The notes beneath the pieces were generated by a model. That model ran no database searches. It saw nothing but the letters and a program-made list of their open reading frames with translations, and was not told where the DNA came from. The position numbers were made by a program, and so were the translations under genes. Positions 1-7,261 of a stretch of DNA of 52,682 bases are shown here, piece after piece; position 1 is the stretch's first letter, and the number at the start of each line of letters is the position of its first letter. The DNA is from Nitrosopumilus sp. Its GTDB lineage: Archaea; Thermoproteota; Nitrososphaeria; Nitrososphaerales; Nitrosopumilaceae. The stretch lies in the NCBI RefSeq assembly GCF_025699255.1, contig NZ_JAILWA010000009.1, forward strand, positions 1-52,682, given 5' to 3'.

Positions 1-53
1 ATGAGACTATGATGGATGAGACTATGATGGATGAGACTATGATGGATGAGACT
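1..53 (+). repeat. 15-bp in-frame tandem repeat (MMDET)
   Basis: The 15-base unit ATGATGGATGAGACT occurs three times in full at 9-23, 24-38 and 39-53, and its end is seen at 1-8. The repeat is in frame and encodes MMDET. The copies seen are identical, so the array is recent or kept uniform, and its true length upstream is unknown. Confidence 0.9.
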
Positions 54-377
54 ATTCCAATGTCTTATTCAGGTTCATTCATTGGTGTTGGGGATGGAAT
101 TCATGATGCACAAGGAGATGCCTACACAATTCCAACAAAAGATGAAAGCAACATTCTCAGACTAGAAAACTTTGAATCAACTAATGGACCTGATTTGTAT
201 GTGTACTTGGCAACAGACGATAAGGCATCAGACTTTGTTAATCTAGGAAAACTCAAAGCAAATAATGGAAATCAAAATTATGATATTCCAGAAGGAACTA
301 ATCTGCAAAAATACAACAAAGTTTTGATTTGGTGTAAGACTTTCAGTGTCTTGTTTGGAAGTGCTGAATTGTCTTGA
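1..377 (+). CDS. DM13-domain secreted or surface protein, 5' end missing
   Basis: The reading frame is open to the left edge, so the N-terminus lies outside the window. What remains is a run of MMDET pentapeptides (first ~15 residues seen) followed by a compact domain of about 100 residues with the look of DM13 (electron-transfer DM13): SGSFIGVGDGIHDAQGDAYT, then a LENFESTNGPDLYVYL segment, and WCKTFSVLFGSAELS at the C-terminus. In this family the C-terminal Cys in the WCxxFxVxFGxAxL motif is strongly conserved and is thought to have a redox role. Thaumarchaeal DM13 proteins usually carry a signal peptide, which would be upstream here. Domain call is by eye from motifs; the redox role is inferred. 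Confidence 0.8.
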   Translation, partial: ETMMDETMMDETMMDETIPMSYSGSFIGVGDGIHDAQGDAYTIPTKDESNILRLENFESTNGPDLYVYLATDDKASDFVNLGKLKANNGNQNYDIPEGTNLQKYNKVLIWCKTFSVLFGSAELS

Positions 378-381
378 TTCA

Positions 382-484
382 ATGAAAACCACATCAACAA
401 GATCATTGTTGCTTCTCTTAGTTACAGTATCTCTACTTGCATTATGAAAATTTTGCTGCTGCAACTGTCATGGGTTATGATTAA
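382..484 (+). pseudogene. Possible remnant of a secreted-protein gene (broken signal peptide)
   Basis: An ATG at 382 opens a 21-codon frame that reads as a textbook signal peptide start (MKTTSTRS followed by a Leu/Val-rich core) but stops at 445-447. The +1 frame continues across that point with NFAAATVMGYD and then stops at 482-484. This looks like the start of an exported protein broken by a one-base shift and then truncated. It could also be chance. No intact copy is visible in the window. Confidence 0.35.
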
Positions 485-506
485 TTAGATTAATCATCTG
501 CTTGCG

Positions 507-1241
507 TTAACCATTTTTGGCAATAGGTAATTGAGAATGAGGTCTAAATTTATGCCACAATACTCCTAAAATTACAGCCACAGATACCCAGAATACACTT
601 ACTGCAACAACAGACATTATTCTGAATTCATCAACTAAATCCATTGGAGCATTTACCTCATCGGGATTTGAGGGCATTAGTGTAAACATTGTTGCAATAA
701 ATATTCCATAGCCTGTTAAAGATATGATTTTTGATTTTGATTTTATTTTTTTAGATAATTGGTAAAATGCAACAGCCCCAAATCCAGATAGAGCAATAAA
801 AGACAAATACAAAACGGCTCTTAGCACTACAGTTTCTCCATCTCCTACCGTTGGGGGATTTGCAGGGTATTTCAAAAAAGGAATAAAGAATAATGCCAAC
901 CACATAACGCCTGCAAGAGTAAGTGTTTTCTTCAGTTCATTTCCTGAAGGTAACACATGTCTTGATAATGCATAGACAATTCCAAACAATGCCCCAACGG
1001 ATGTACCCAAAATAGCACCAGCTAGAACCTGTCCACCTTTCTGCCAATCACGATAAGCATCATATTCTACCCAGAATTGTGGAGTGTTTTCTTCTTCGCC
1101 TGAATCAAATAGGTTTTGATTTTCAATTCCTATTGCTTCATCAAGATATGGTTCCACGATTGCAAGATTTACAATACCATGAATAGTACCAGCTAGTGCA
1201 CCTGAAACCAACACTATTGCAAGAAAGATCATTGTCTTCAC
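507..1241 (-). CDS. cbtA: CbtA-family cobalt transporter subunit
   Basis: The 244-residue membrane protein begins with a GTG codon. It has about six hydrophobic segments and the CbtA pattern: an N-terminal helix with GALAGTIHGIVNLAIVEPYL, an acidic loop, then a GGQVLAGAILGTSVGALFGI helix. CbtA is the large subunit of a predicted cobalt transporter linked to cobalamin synthesis in bacteria and archaea. The small subunit CbtB lies 10 bases upstream on the same strand, so the two are an operon. Thaumarchaeota make cobalamin de novo, which fits a cobalt uptake role. The function is from family knowledge, and no regulatory RNA was seen. Confidence 0.82.
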   Translation of the reverse strand: MKTMIFLAIVLVSGALAGTIHGIVNLAIVEPYLDEAIGIENQNLFDSGEEENTPQFWVEYDAYRDWQKGGQVLAGAILGTSVGALFGIVYALSRHVLPSGNELKKTLTLAGVMWLALFFIPFLKYPANPPTVGDGETVVLRAVLYLSFIALSGFGAVAFYQLSKKIKSKSKIISLTGYGIFIATMFTLMPSNPDEVNAPMDLVDEFRIMSVVAVSVFWVSVAVILGVLWHKFRPHSQLPIAKNG

Positions 1242-1251
1242 ATCATATCAC

Positions 1252-1467
1252 CTAATGACAAGGAAATCCTGCTGCATGTCTCATGTCGTGTGTTAATTCA
1301 TGAATGTAAAGATCTTCAAAGGCCTGCTCCCCTAACACAACACTGAAGATATGCCCTTGATCAAACCCTACAACAAACAGACCTGTTGCAAAAACCATAG
1401 CAAGTAGTCCTATTGCAAAGATTGGAACTTTAGATTCTACAATTGTAATTCCTTTTGATTTGGACAA
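1252..1467 (-). CDS. cbtB: CbtB-family cobalt transporter subunit, leaderless TTG start
   Basis: A single membrane helix (VPIFAIGLLAMVFATGLFVV) is followed by GFDQGH and a C-terminal His-rich tail with HELTHDMRHAAGFPCH, the metal-binding ending typical of CbtB. The frame is open up to 1557, which would give 101 residues and overlap the divergent gene. I prefer the TTG at 1467: it gives 71 residues, close to the normal CbtB length, and sits about 27 bases after a TATA-like TTTAAATAAATT (1487-1500). It is followed 10 bases later by cbtA. The His/Cys tail presumably captures metal; that is family knowledge, not shown here. Confidence 0.8.
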   Translation of the reverse strand: MSKSKGITIVESKVPIFAIGLLAMVFATGLFVVGFDQGHIFSVVLGEQAFEDLYIHELTHDMRHAAGFPCH

Positions 1468-1486
1468 TGTGAGTTTAGATTTTACT

Positions 1487-1548
1487 AATTTATTTAAATC
1501 ATTGGATAATTCATCCAATTTATATATTCTAGGCGTGAAATAATACCA
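1487..1548. promoter_or_regulatory. Divergent promoters of cbtBA and the winged-helix regulator
   Basis: On the plus strand a TATA box TTTATATA (1519-1526) lies about 27 bases before the ATG at 1549. On the minus strand a TATA-like sequence (1487-1500) lies about 27 bases before the TTG at 1467. Both spacings fit leaderless archaeal transcripts. The closeness of the two promoters suggests that the regulator gene product could act on both; this is inference. Confidence 0.6.
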
Positions 1549-2190
1549 ATGAATCAACAGATCAGGATATTACAAAAAGTTGTAACAAGAAAGGGAAATA
1601 GTAAGGCATTAACTTTTAGCATGCCACACGTTTTAAAATCAATTTTGCATTTATCAAATCAAAAATATGTTAGTCGTGCAAGTTTTTGTCAAGAACTAAA
1701 AATTGGCGAAGGGGCTGTTAGGACATTAATTTTACATCTAAAAGAATACGGATTGGTTGATTCCATCAAAGCTGGGACATTTCTTACAAACAAAGGAAAA
1801 AAGTTTGCAGGAAAATTCCAAACAATTATGCCATCACAAACTTTTCTAAGAAAATGTTGCCTGACTAATGGAAAACATAATTGTGCGATTTTATTAAAAG
1901 GAGAATATATTGATGATATTGGCAACGGAATGCAGCAAAGGGATTTTGCAATACTTTATGGTGCAAGTGATTCTCTAACTTTGATTTTCAGAGAAGGAGA
2001 ATTTGTTTTTTCAGGAGATCAGATGAGATGTTTTGAAGACGAATTGGAGATTAGAGACAATCTAATAGAATCATTAAAACCTAAAAATGAAGATATTGTA
2101 ATAATCACATCATCGGATGACAAGTTTGTAGCAGAAATTTCTGCAATTAATACTGCCATAGGTACTTTGGCAACACATGAAAAACACTAG
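1549..2190 (+). CDS. Winged-helix regulator resembling DUF4443, candidate metal sensor
   Basis: This 213-residue protein has an N-terminal winged-helix segment (about residues 25-85; ILHLSNQKYVSRASFCQELK, then EGAVRTLILHLKEYGLVDS and a wing with GTFLTNKGKKFAGKF). The C-terminal half resembles the archaeal DUF4443 domain. A KCCLTNGKHNC stretch offers three Cys and one His in a short loop, possibly a metal site. The gene is divergent from cbtBA with the promoters less than 30 bases apart, so a cobalt- or cobalamin-responsive role is a reasonable guess. The start is set by the TATA box 27 bases upstream. The DNA-binding fold is fairly sure; the ligand is unknown. Confidence 0.7.
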   Translation: MNQQIRILQKVVTRKGNSKALTFSMPHVLKSILHLSNQKYVSRASFCQELKIGEGAVRTLILHLKEYGLVDSIKAGTFLTNKGKKFAGKFQTIMPSQTFLRKCCLTNGKHNCAILLKGEYIDDIGNGMQQRDFAILYGASDSLTLIFREGEFVFSGDQMRCFEDELEIRDNLIESLKPKNEDIVIITSSDDKFVAEISAINTAIGTLATHEKH

Positions 2191-2355
2191 TTGTCTTAGA
2201 ATGATTAACAATATTGTATTTTGATATAAGAACACGGGACGTAATGCTAATATCATCAGTTTTATCAAAGTAACTGATTTTAATTTTTTTATGTCTATAA
2301 AAAAAATTTCATACTTGTGCAATAATAAAAAATGAAAAAAGAGTTTTAAGAAAAA

Positions 2356-3969
2356 CTATTGTCGCTTTGAGATAAAATCAGAGCGCCAGTCTTGTGTATT
2401 TCTAAGATCTTTTGAACTTTGGGTATTTGCTTTTTCTACTTTAAACATTGTATCATAGACAGGATTGTTTGGATGGTATCCTTGGCATTCAAAGTCAAAA
2501 ATATTTTCCAATGCAAAGCTATTTTTGACATAGCTTTCTTCACTATTTGCACTTGTGGATATTTGATAATCAATTATCCTACATTTTGCATAATTAAATC
2601 CGCGAAGAGTTTCTTCACCGGAAACAAGGTCTACATCAATATCTACCAGTTCTTTGGATTGAGTTCCACTTACACCTTGGAGGGTACGAAGTTGTTCTAC
2701 ATAGTTGTACAGCATTGGGTAATCACCTACAATACCTCGTAACTCTATAGTTGGATAAACGGATTTACCGGTAATCCTCGTATCTCCAGTATTTAGAGTG
2801 GATAAAATCTCATTTTGCGTGAACATAGAGAATTCTATTTTTTCAATACCATTGTTGAAAGTAAAAGTTGTAATTGCACTCAAATCTTTGTCAGTATTTT
2901 GAATTGGTTCTACATATTCATTGTACAATGGGTTTGAACTCCAACTTGGGGTATTGCCTCGAAGTTCATCATAGTTCATGTCTATTCCTTTCATCCCAGA
3001 ACAAACAAACGACAATTGATGAACTAGAACAAATCCACTCTTTCCTGTGAAACCTTCTTCTTTGTCAGTTTTTGTAGTTATTTGGGCATCAGATATTCTA
3101 CAAGTGGAATAATCAATACCCCATAGAGTAGATTCACCGTTTGTAAATTCTGCCAAGACATCAAATTTGATATTTGATGCAGTTGTAAGTCCGGATACTT
3201 TCCTTGATTGCTCAATTGCATTATACAGTAAAGGATATTGTTCTAAAACACCCTCTACTTGAAATTCTGCAACAACATTTTCAGAAGATTCTGCATAACC
3301 AGAAATTATGTTAAAAACAGGGAATTGGATTTTTTCTATTCCGTTTTCATATGTAAAAGTCAGGGCAGATCTCATATTGTTAGCAAAAGTAAATTCAGAA
3401 TCTCCAAAATCAACATATGTTTTGTCTTTATACATCACTTGTGAGTTATTAGGGATAGTTATTCCACTGCAGATAAAGTCTATTTTATCAACAATAGCAA
3501 ATCCAACTTCTTTGAAATAACTTTCATAGTCATTTGAGTCAAGTGTCTCTACTTGGTAATTATCTATTCTACAATTGTCATAATCAAGAGTAAGGACTGA
3601 TTCACCTTTCTTTACAAAATTTACATCAACATCAAAATACTTTAACTGGTAATCAAATGCCGCATTTGAAAATCTATACTTGTAGGACTCATCCATCGCT
3701 TTGTGCAATAATGGGGAATGTGTTACGGTTCCCTCTACAGAAAACGAGGTTCCAGAATTACTTACAAAATTTTCTCCCATTTCAAAAACAGGGAATTCAT
3801 ATGTTTCAACGCCATCTCTGAATGTAAATGTTAGAACAGGTGTAATTTCGCCCACCATTTTGTATGTTCTACTTTCTTCAGCATAGACATTTGAAATGCA
3901 AATTGAAGTCAATGCAAATAGTGAAACAATGCTAAAAATTGCAATGTTTTTTGTGTTTTTACAAGTCAT
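2356..3969 (-). CDS. Secreted protein with three ~125-residue repeats, each with two Cys
   Basis: An ATG start gives 537 residues with a clear signal peptide ending near VYA-EES (residue 30). The mature protein holds three related domains at about 44-169, 202-325 and 366-497. Each starts LTFTxxxGxExxxFPxF, has a P-LL-Y/K-A/V-E helix in the middle, a GExxL strand leading to a Y-x-x-C-R-I turn, and ends F-x-C-x-G. The paired cysteines (133/167, 290/323, 463/495) probably form one disulfide per domain outside the cell. No anchor is seen at the C-terminus, so it may be released or bound to the S-layer. I do not recognise a named family. The gene at 49703 seems to carry one copy of the same domain. 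Confidence 0.7.
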   Translation of the reverse strand: MTCKNTKNIAIFSIVSLFALTSICISNVYAEESRTYKMVGEITPVLTFTFRDGVETYEFPVFEMGENFVSNSGTSFSVEGTVTHSPLLHKAMDESYKYRFSNAAFDYQLKYFDVDVNFVKKGESVLTLDYDNCRIDNYQVETLDSNDYESYFKEVGFAIVDKIDFICSGITIPNNSQVMYKDKTYVDFGDSEFTFANNMRSALTFTYENGIEKIQFPVFNIISGYAESSENVVAEFQVEGVLEQYPLLYNAIEQSRKVSGLTTASNIKFDVLAEFTNGESTLWGIDYSTCRISDAQITTKTDKEEGFTGKSGFVLVHQLSFVCSGMKGIDMNYDELRGNTPSWSSNPLYNEYVEPIQNTDKDLSAITTFTFNNGIEKIEFSMFTQNEILSTLNTGDTRITGKSVYPTIELRGIVGDYPMLYNYVEQLRTLQGVSGTQSKELVDIDVDLVSGEETLRGFNYAKCRIIDYQISTSANSEESYVKNSFALENIFDFECQGYHPNNPVYDTMFKVEKANTQSSKDLRNTQDWRSDFISKRQ

Positions 3970-4260
3970 TACAAAGAAGAAAAAACCCTCATGTTTAAAA
4001 TGATTGAAGAAAACAATTTCTTAAAACAAGAATTGATTTCAAATAAATAGAACATATTTTTGTAATGTATTTCTTAAGAATATTTTTATTATTTTAAAAG
4101 TAAACTGATTTTTTTATTGATGATATAATATACAAAAATATCAATATTTTAAAACAATATTCTAATCATTTAGAATAGTTAATGATCTTAAAAACATATA
4201 ATACTCGTGTCACTGTTGGTATAAAGATGATGAAGTGAATATGATTCCATGTAAAATTGA
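3970..4260. other. AT-rich intergenic region
   Basis: About 290 bases between two minus-strand genes. It is very AT-rich, and the 3969 gene has a TATA-like TTTTAAAC near 3994-4001. I see no ORF with a usual start, no RNA gene and no strong repeat here. Confidence 0.5.
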
Positions 4261-4425
4261 TTATCGATTTTTACTTTTTCTTTTACTTCTCAACTGAGTT
4301 CTACAGCAAGGACACTGTATACCCTCATACTCTAGATATGTGTCGCAAGATGTACATCGTTTCGTAATGGAATTATACCTCTTTCTTTCAGAGCGATATC
4401 TTTCACATATTCCACGACAGGTCAT
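4261..4425 (-). CDS. Small CRGIC-type zinc-ribbon protein
   Basis: This 54-residue ORF begins MTCRGICERYRS, has a Cys pair CTSCD in the middle, then QCPCCRTQLR and a basic tail. The N-terminal CRGIC with two later Cys pairs is a pattern I know from numerous small thaumarchaeal proteins. Six to seven Cys in 41 residues suggest one or two structural zinc sites, and the basic tail suggests nucleic-acid contact. It starts one base after the stop of the preceding zinc-ribbon ORF and is probably the last gene of a three-gene operon. Its function is not known to me. Confidence 0.65.
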   Translation of the reverse strand: MTCRGICERYRSERKRYNSITKRCTSCDTYLEYEGIQCPCCRTQLRSKRKSKNR

Positions 4426-4426
4426 T

Positions 4427-4543
4427 TCAAGGAATTAAAAGTCCATGACACTTTGGACACTTGTCTTTGGGGTTTGTCATGGGATATATTGTAAAAATAT
4501 TGCCACATAGAGTGCAGATCTTCATAGAAGTACTTTTACTCAT
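4427..4543 (-). CDS. 38-residue zinc-ribbon protein
   Basis: The ORF encodes MSKSTSMKICTLCGNIFTIY, then KCPKCHGLLIP. The CxxC...CxxC spacing of about 16 residues is a classic small zinc ribbon. It starts inside the end of the upstream HTH gene (8-base overlap) and is followed after one base by the CRGIC gene, which argues for translation as an operon. Too short for usual gene callers. Confidence 0.6.
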   Translation of the reverse strand: MSKSTSMKICTLCGNIFTIYPMTNPKDKCPKCHGLLIP

Positions 4544-4877
4544 ATCTATTTTTTAAATTTTTTTTAAGTGTGATTGTTGGTTCAAATTTAAAAATAGAAA
4601 TTTTCACATCAATAATACGACTTTGGTACAGTCTAGCCCTACGTCTATTTTTTGTGAACGTTAATTCATCTGAAATCAATGCATTTTCTTGAAGTGATTG
4701 AATTTTTTTATATGCTGAACTGAGTGGAATTTTCAACTCCTTTGCTATTTCTTGTACGCTTTTTGATTTGTTGATGATTGAAAATAAAATATGTCTGGAT
4801 TCCAAATCCGACAATATCTTTAGAATCTTATGTGTAATATCAAATTTTTCAGTTTCTAAAACATTAATTTTTTTCAT
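4536..4877 (-). CDS. Winged-helix (ArsR/TrmB-like) regulator
   Basis: The 113-residue protein has a helix-turn-helix at about 20-80: ILKILSDLESRHILFSIINK, then SVQEIAKELKIPLSSAYKKI and SLQENALIS, followed by a basic wing (KNRRRARLYQSR). This is the plan of ArsR-like and TrmB N-terminal domains. No Cys/His metal site is visible. It diverges from the FTR1 iron permease gene with a 179-base gap, and the palindrome at 5012-5045 lies on the FTR1 side. It is a candidate regulator of FTR1, by position only. Confidence 0.72.
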   Translation of the reverse strand: MKKINVLETEKFDITHKILKILSDLESRHILFSIINKSKSVQEIAKELKIPLSSAYKKIQSLQENALISDELTFTKNRRRARLYQSRIIDVKISIFKFEPTITLKKNLKNRYE

Positions 4878-5011
4878 CTTGGAAATTCTGTTTTACATTC
4901 CTGCTAATAAAAAATCTATTTGTTTTAAAAGAATGGAATCATACCGTAGAATATGTTATTGAGATCTGGTTTCCAAGCATGAATATTTTCATTCTATGAT
5001 TATAGAACCAA

Positions 5012-5045
5012 TCAGAAATTTAAATACGTACTAGCAAATTTCTGA
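5012..5045. promoter_or_regulatory. FTR1 promoter with 10-bp inverted repeat (candidate operator)
   Basis: The arms TCAGAAATTT (5012-5021) and AAATTTCTGA (5036-5045) are perfect reverse complements with a 14-base spacer. The left arm runs directly into the TATA-like AAATTTAAATA, about 30 bases before the ATG at 5057. A repressor bound here would cover the TATA box and transcription start. Candidate binders are a DtxR-type iron regulator elsewhere or the adjacent HTH protein. The repeat is seen; the role is inferred. Confidence 0.6.
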
Positions 5046-5056
5046 CTAAGTTCTTT

Positions 5057-7261
5057 ATGAAAATCAGAATATTGTCACTATTTTTTGCATTTTTCATATG
5101 TATTAGTGCTATTGATCAAACGTATGCAGAATATGACTCAGCATCAATCCGAACAGGGATTGAAATTACTTCCTTGGGGCTAGACCAAATTAGATCTAGC
5201 CTGATTTCAAATGATTTGGAAAACGCAAAACGATACTCTACTGTTACGTCTGAATTGTTTGGACAATATGTTCAGACTCTTAGATCATCTGGTTCTGAAC
5301 ATGTGGATGAGATTCATATCTCATTACTTGATTTGCACTCAAAGATTGATGCAAATGACGACGTTTTATCTGATGTTGATAAAATTCAAAACTTACTTGA
5401 AGAAATTCCATATGAATTGTCTTCAGAAGATGTTATTGTAAATTTATTGTCAGTGGCTGATGAGAGATATCAGACTGGAATTCAAAACAATGATGAAATA
5501 TCATACCAAATTTCACTTAAATTAATTCAAAGATCTGAGGACTTGCTTGTTGAAACAAGTTTTGATGACAGGCTAAGTCTTGAAATTGAGTCTTTCTTCC
5601 AAGAACTTAAAAGTCTTGCAAAACAAAAAATAGATTTCGTCAAAGTTGGAAATCTAATCACTGCTATACAAAAAGATATTCTTGGTACGGAAACTGTCTC
5701 TTTTGATCATCTGGAACTATATCAGAACATCTACACTTTATATGATGAATTAATTGAATCTGTTAAATCTGGAGACTACGAGACGGCTGAAGAAACTGCA
5801 ATAATTGCATACCTTGATAATTTTGAATATTTGGAGCCTGCAATTGAAAAAGTAGACAAGGATTTACTTTACACTCTTGAAATTGACATGCGTGAAAACC
5901 TGCGTGACATGATAAACAATGAAGATTCCCCCGAAGAAATTAAACAATTTTTAGAAACTAAAATTCTCCCAGATCTTTACAAATCTGAATCTCTAGTCTC
6001 TGAACAACTCCTGTCTAATCCAAATACACTTGAACAAAAAGAATCAAAAACAGATGATCTTAAACAAATGGGTGATGCTTCTGAGGAGGCAAAGTCTGGC
6101 GTTAGAAATGAGGTTGATTTTATACGAGATTCTCTTGATGACGTTGTAATTTTTTATGAAAACGGTGATTTTCAGTCAGCATATGCTACTGCCAGAACAG
6201 CTTATTTGGATAGTTATGAGTTTGTAGAAATCCCACTAAGGACAATAGCTCCTGATTTTACTCTGGAGGTGGAATATCAATTTGCAGAGCTTCGAAACCT
6301 TATTGACAAAAAAGAAGATTTAGAAAAAGTCAGAGAGGTAGTAATTTCAATTAATAGGAATCTAGACGAATCCGAAAGATTGGTGAGTGGTACTGGTACT
6401 TTGGCCCCATCAATTGCGTTTACTTCCTCATTTGCGATAATTTTTAGAGAGGGGCTGGAATCTGTTTTGATTCTTGGTGCAATCATGACTTATCTTGAAG
6501 CCTCAAGAAACAATCAATTAAAGAAATACATCTACTATGGAATTCTTGCTGCGTTTGCTGCAACTGCAATTACTTGGATAATTGCATCGTATGTCATTGA
6601 AATTTCAGGAGCTAATCGAGAGTTAGTGGAAGCAATAGCTGCTTTGTCTGCAACTGCTGTTTTATTTTACGTGAGCTTTTGGGTATTAAATAAAATTGAA
6701 CATAAAAAATGGATGGAGTTTGTAAAGGCCAAAGTGTGGCAGGCTACTACAACTGGCAGCGTTATGGTTTTTGTAATGCTTTCATTTTTTACTGTGTATC
6801 GAGAGGGATTTGAAACTGTTTTATTTTATCAGGCCATGTCTGGATTTGCAAAATACATGGAAGCATATGTTGGTCTTGGATTTGTTTTAGGCATTGTATC
6901 GTTGTTAGGTATGTACTATGTAATGAAAAAACTTGGAAAACGATTGCCATTGCGTGCATTGTTTGGCCTTACAATGGGAGTTGGGGCCTATCTCTCAATT
7001 GCATTTTTAGGAAATGCAATACGAGAGCTTCAAATTTTGGATATTGTTCCATACACTAGCATGATTGGAATAATTCCTAGGTTAGACATCAACCTTGCTG
7101 CAATGACTGGAATATATCCAACACTAGAGACTGTAATTGCTCAGATTATTTTGTTGGGTGTTTATTTACTTGCATCATCATACGTATTGATATTGAGACC
7201 AAATAAGGAAAAACAACTGGCAACAATGAGAAAATCTAGAGGTACAGCCAATGTCAAGTGA
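5057..7261 (+). CDS. FTR1-family iron permease with long extracellular N-terminal domain
   Basis: The 734-residue protein has a signal peptide (cut near TYA-EYD), about 420 residues of helical extracytoplasmic domain, then about seven membrane helices. The two FTR1 iron motifs are present: REGLE at about 464-468 and REGFE at about 582-586. The N-terminal part holds repeats with a Y-L-D-x-F/Y-E-x-x-E motif (AYLDNFEYLEPAI near 255 and AYLDSYEFVEIPL near 385). This fits a high-affinity iron importer that collects ferric or ferrous iron at the outer face. The same domain recurs in the secreted protein at 9470. Its stop overlaps the next gene by 11 bases, so the two are co-translated. Confidence 0.9.
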   Translation: MKIRILSLFFAFFICISAIDQTYAEYDSASIRTGIEITSLGLDQIRSSLISNDLENAKRYSTVTSELFGQYVQTLRSSGSEHVDEIHISLLDLHSKIDANDDVLSDVDKIQNLLEEIPYELSSEDVIVNLLSVADERYQTGIQNNDEISYQISLKLIQRSEDLLVETSFDDRLSLEIESFFQELKSLAKQKIDFVKVGNLITAIQKDILGTETVSFDHLELYQNIYTLYDELIESVKSGDYETAEETAIIAYLDNFEYLEPAIEKVDKDLLYTLEIDMRENLRDMINNEDSPEEIKQFLETKILPDLYKSESLVSEQLLSNPNTLEQKESKTDDLKQMGDASEEAKSGVRNEVDFIRDSLDDVVIFYENGDFQSAYATARTAYLDSYEFVEIPLRTIAPDFTLEVEYQFAELRNLIDKKEDLEKVREVVISINRNLDESERLVSGTGTLAPSIAFTSSFAIIFREGLESVLILGAIMTYLEASRNNQLKKYIYYGILAAFAATAITWIIASYVIEISGANRELVEAIAALSATAVLFYVSFWVLNKIEHKKWMEFVKAKVWQATTTGSVMVFVMLSFFTVYREGFETVLFYQAMSGFAKYMEAYVGLGFVLGIVSLLGMYYVMKKLGKRLPLRALFGLTMGVGAYLSIAFLGNAIRELQILDIVPYTSMIGIIPRLDINLAAMTGIYPTLETVIAQIILLGVYLLASSYVLILRPNKEKQLATMRKSRGTANVK

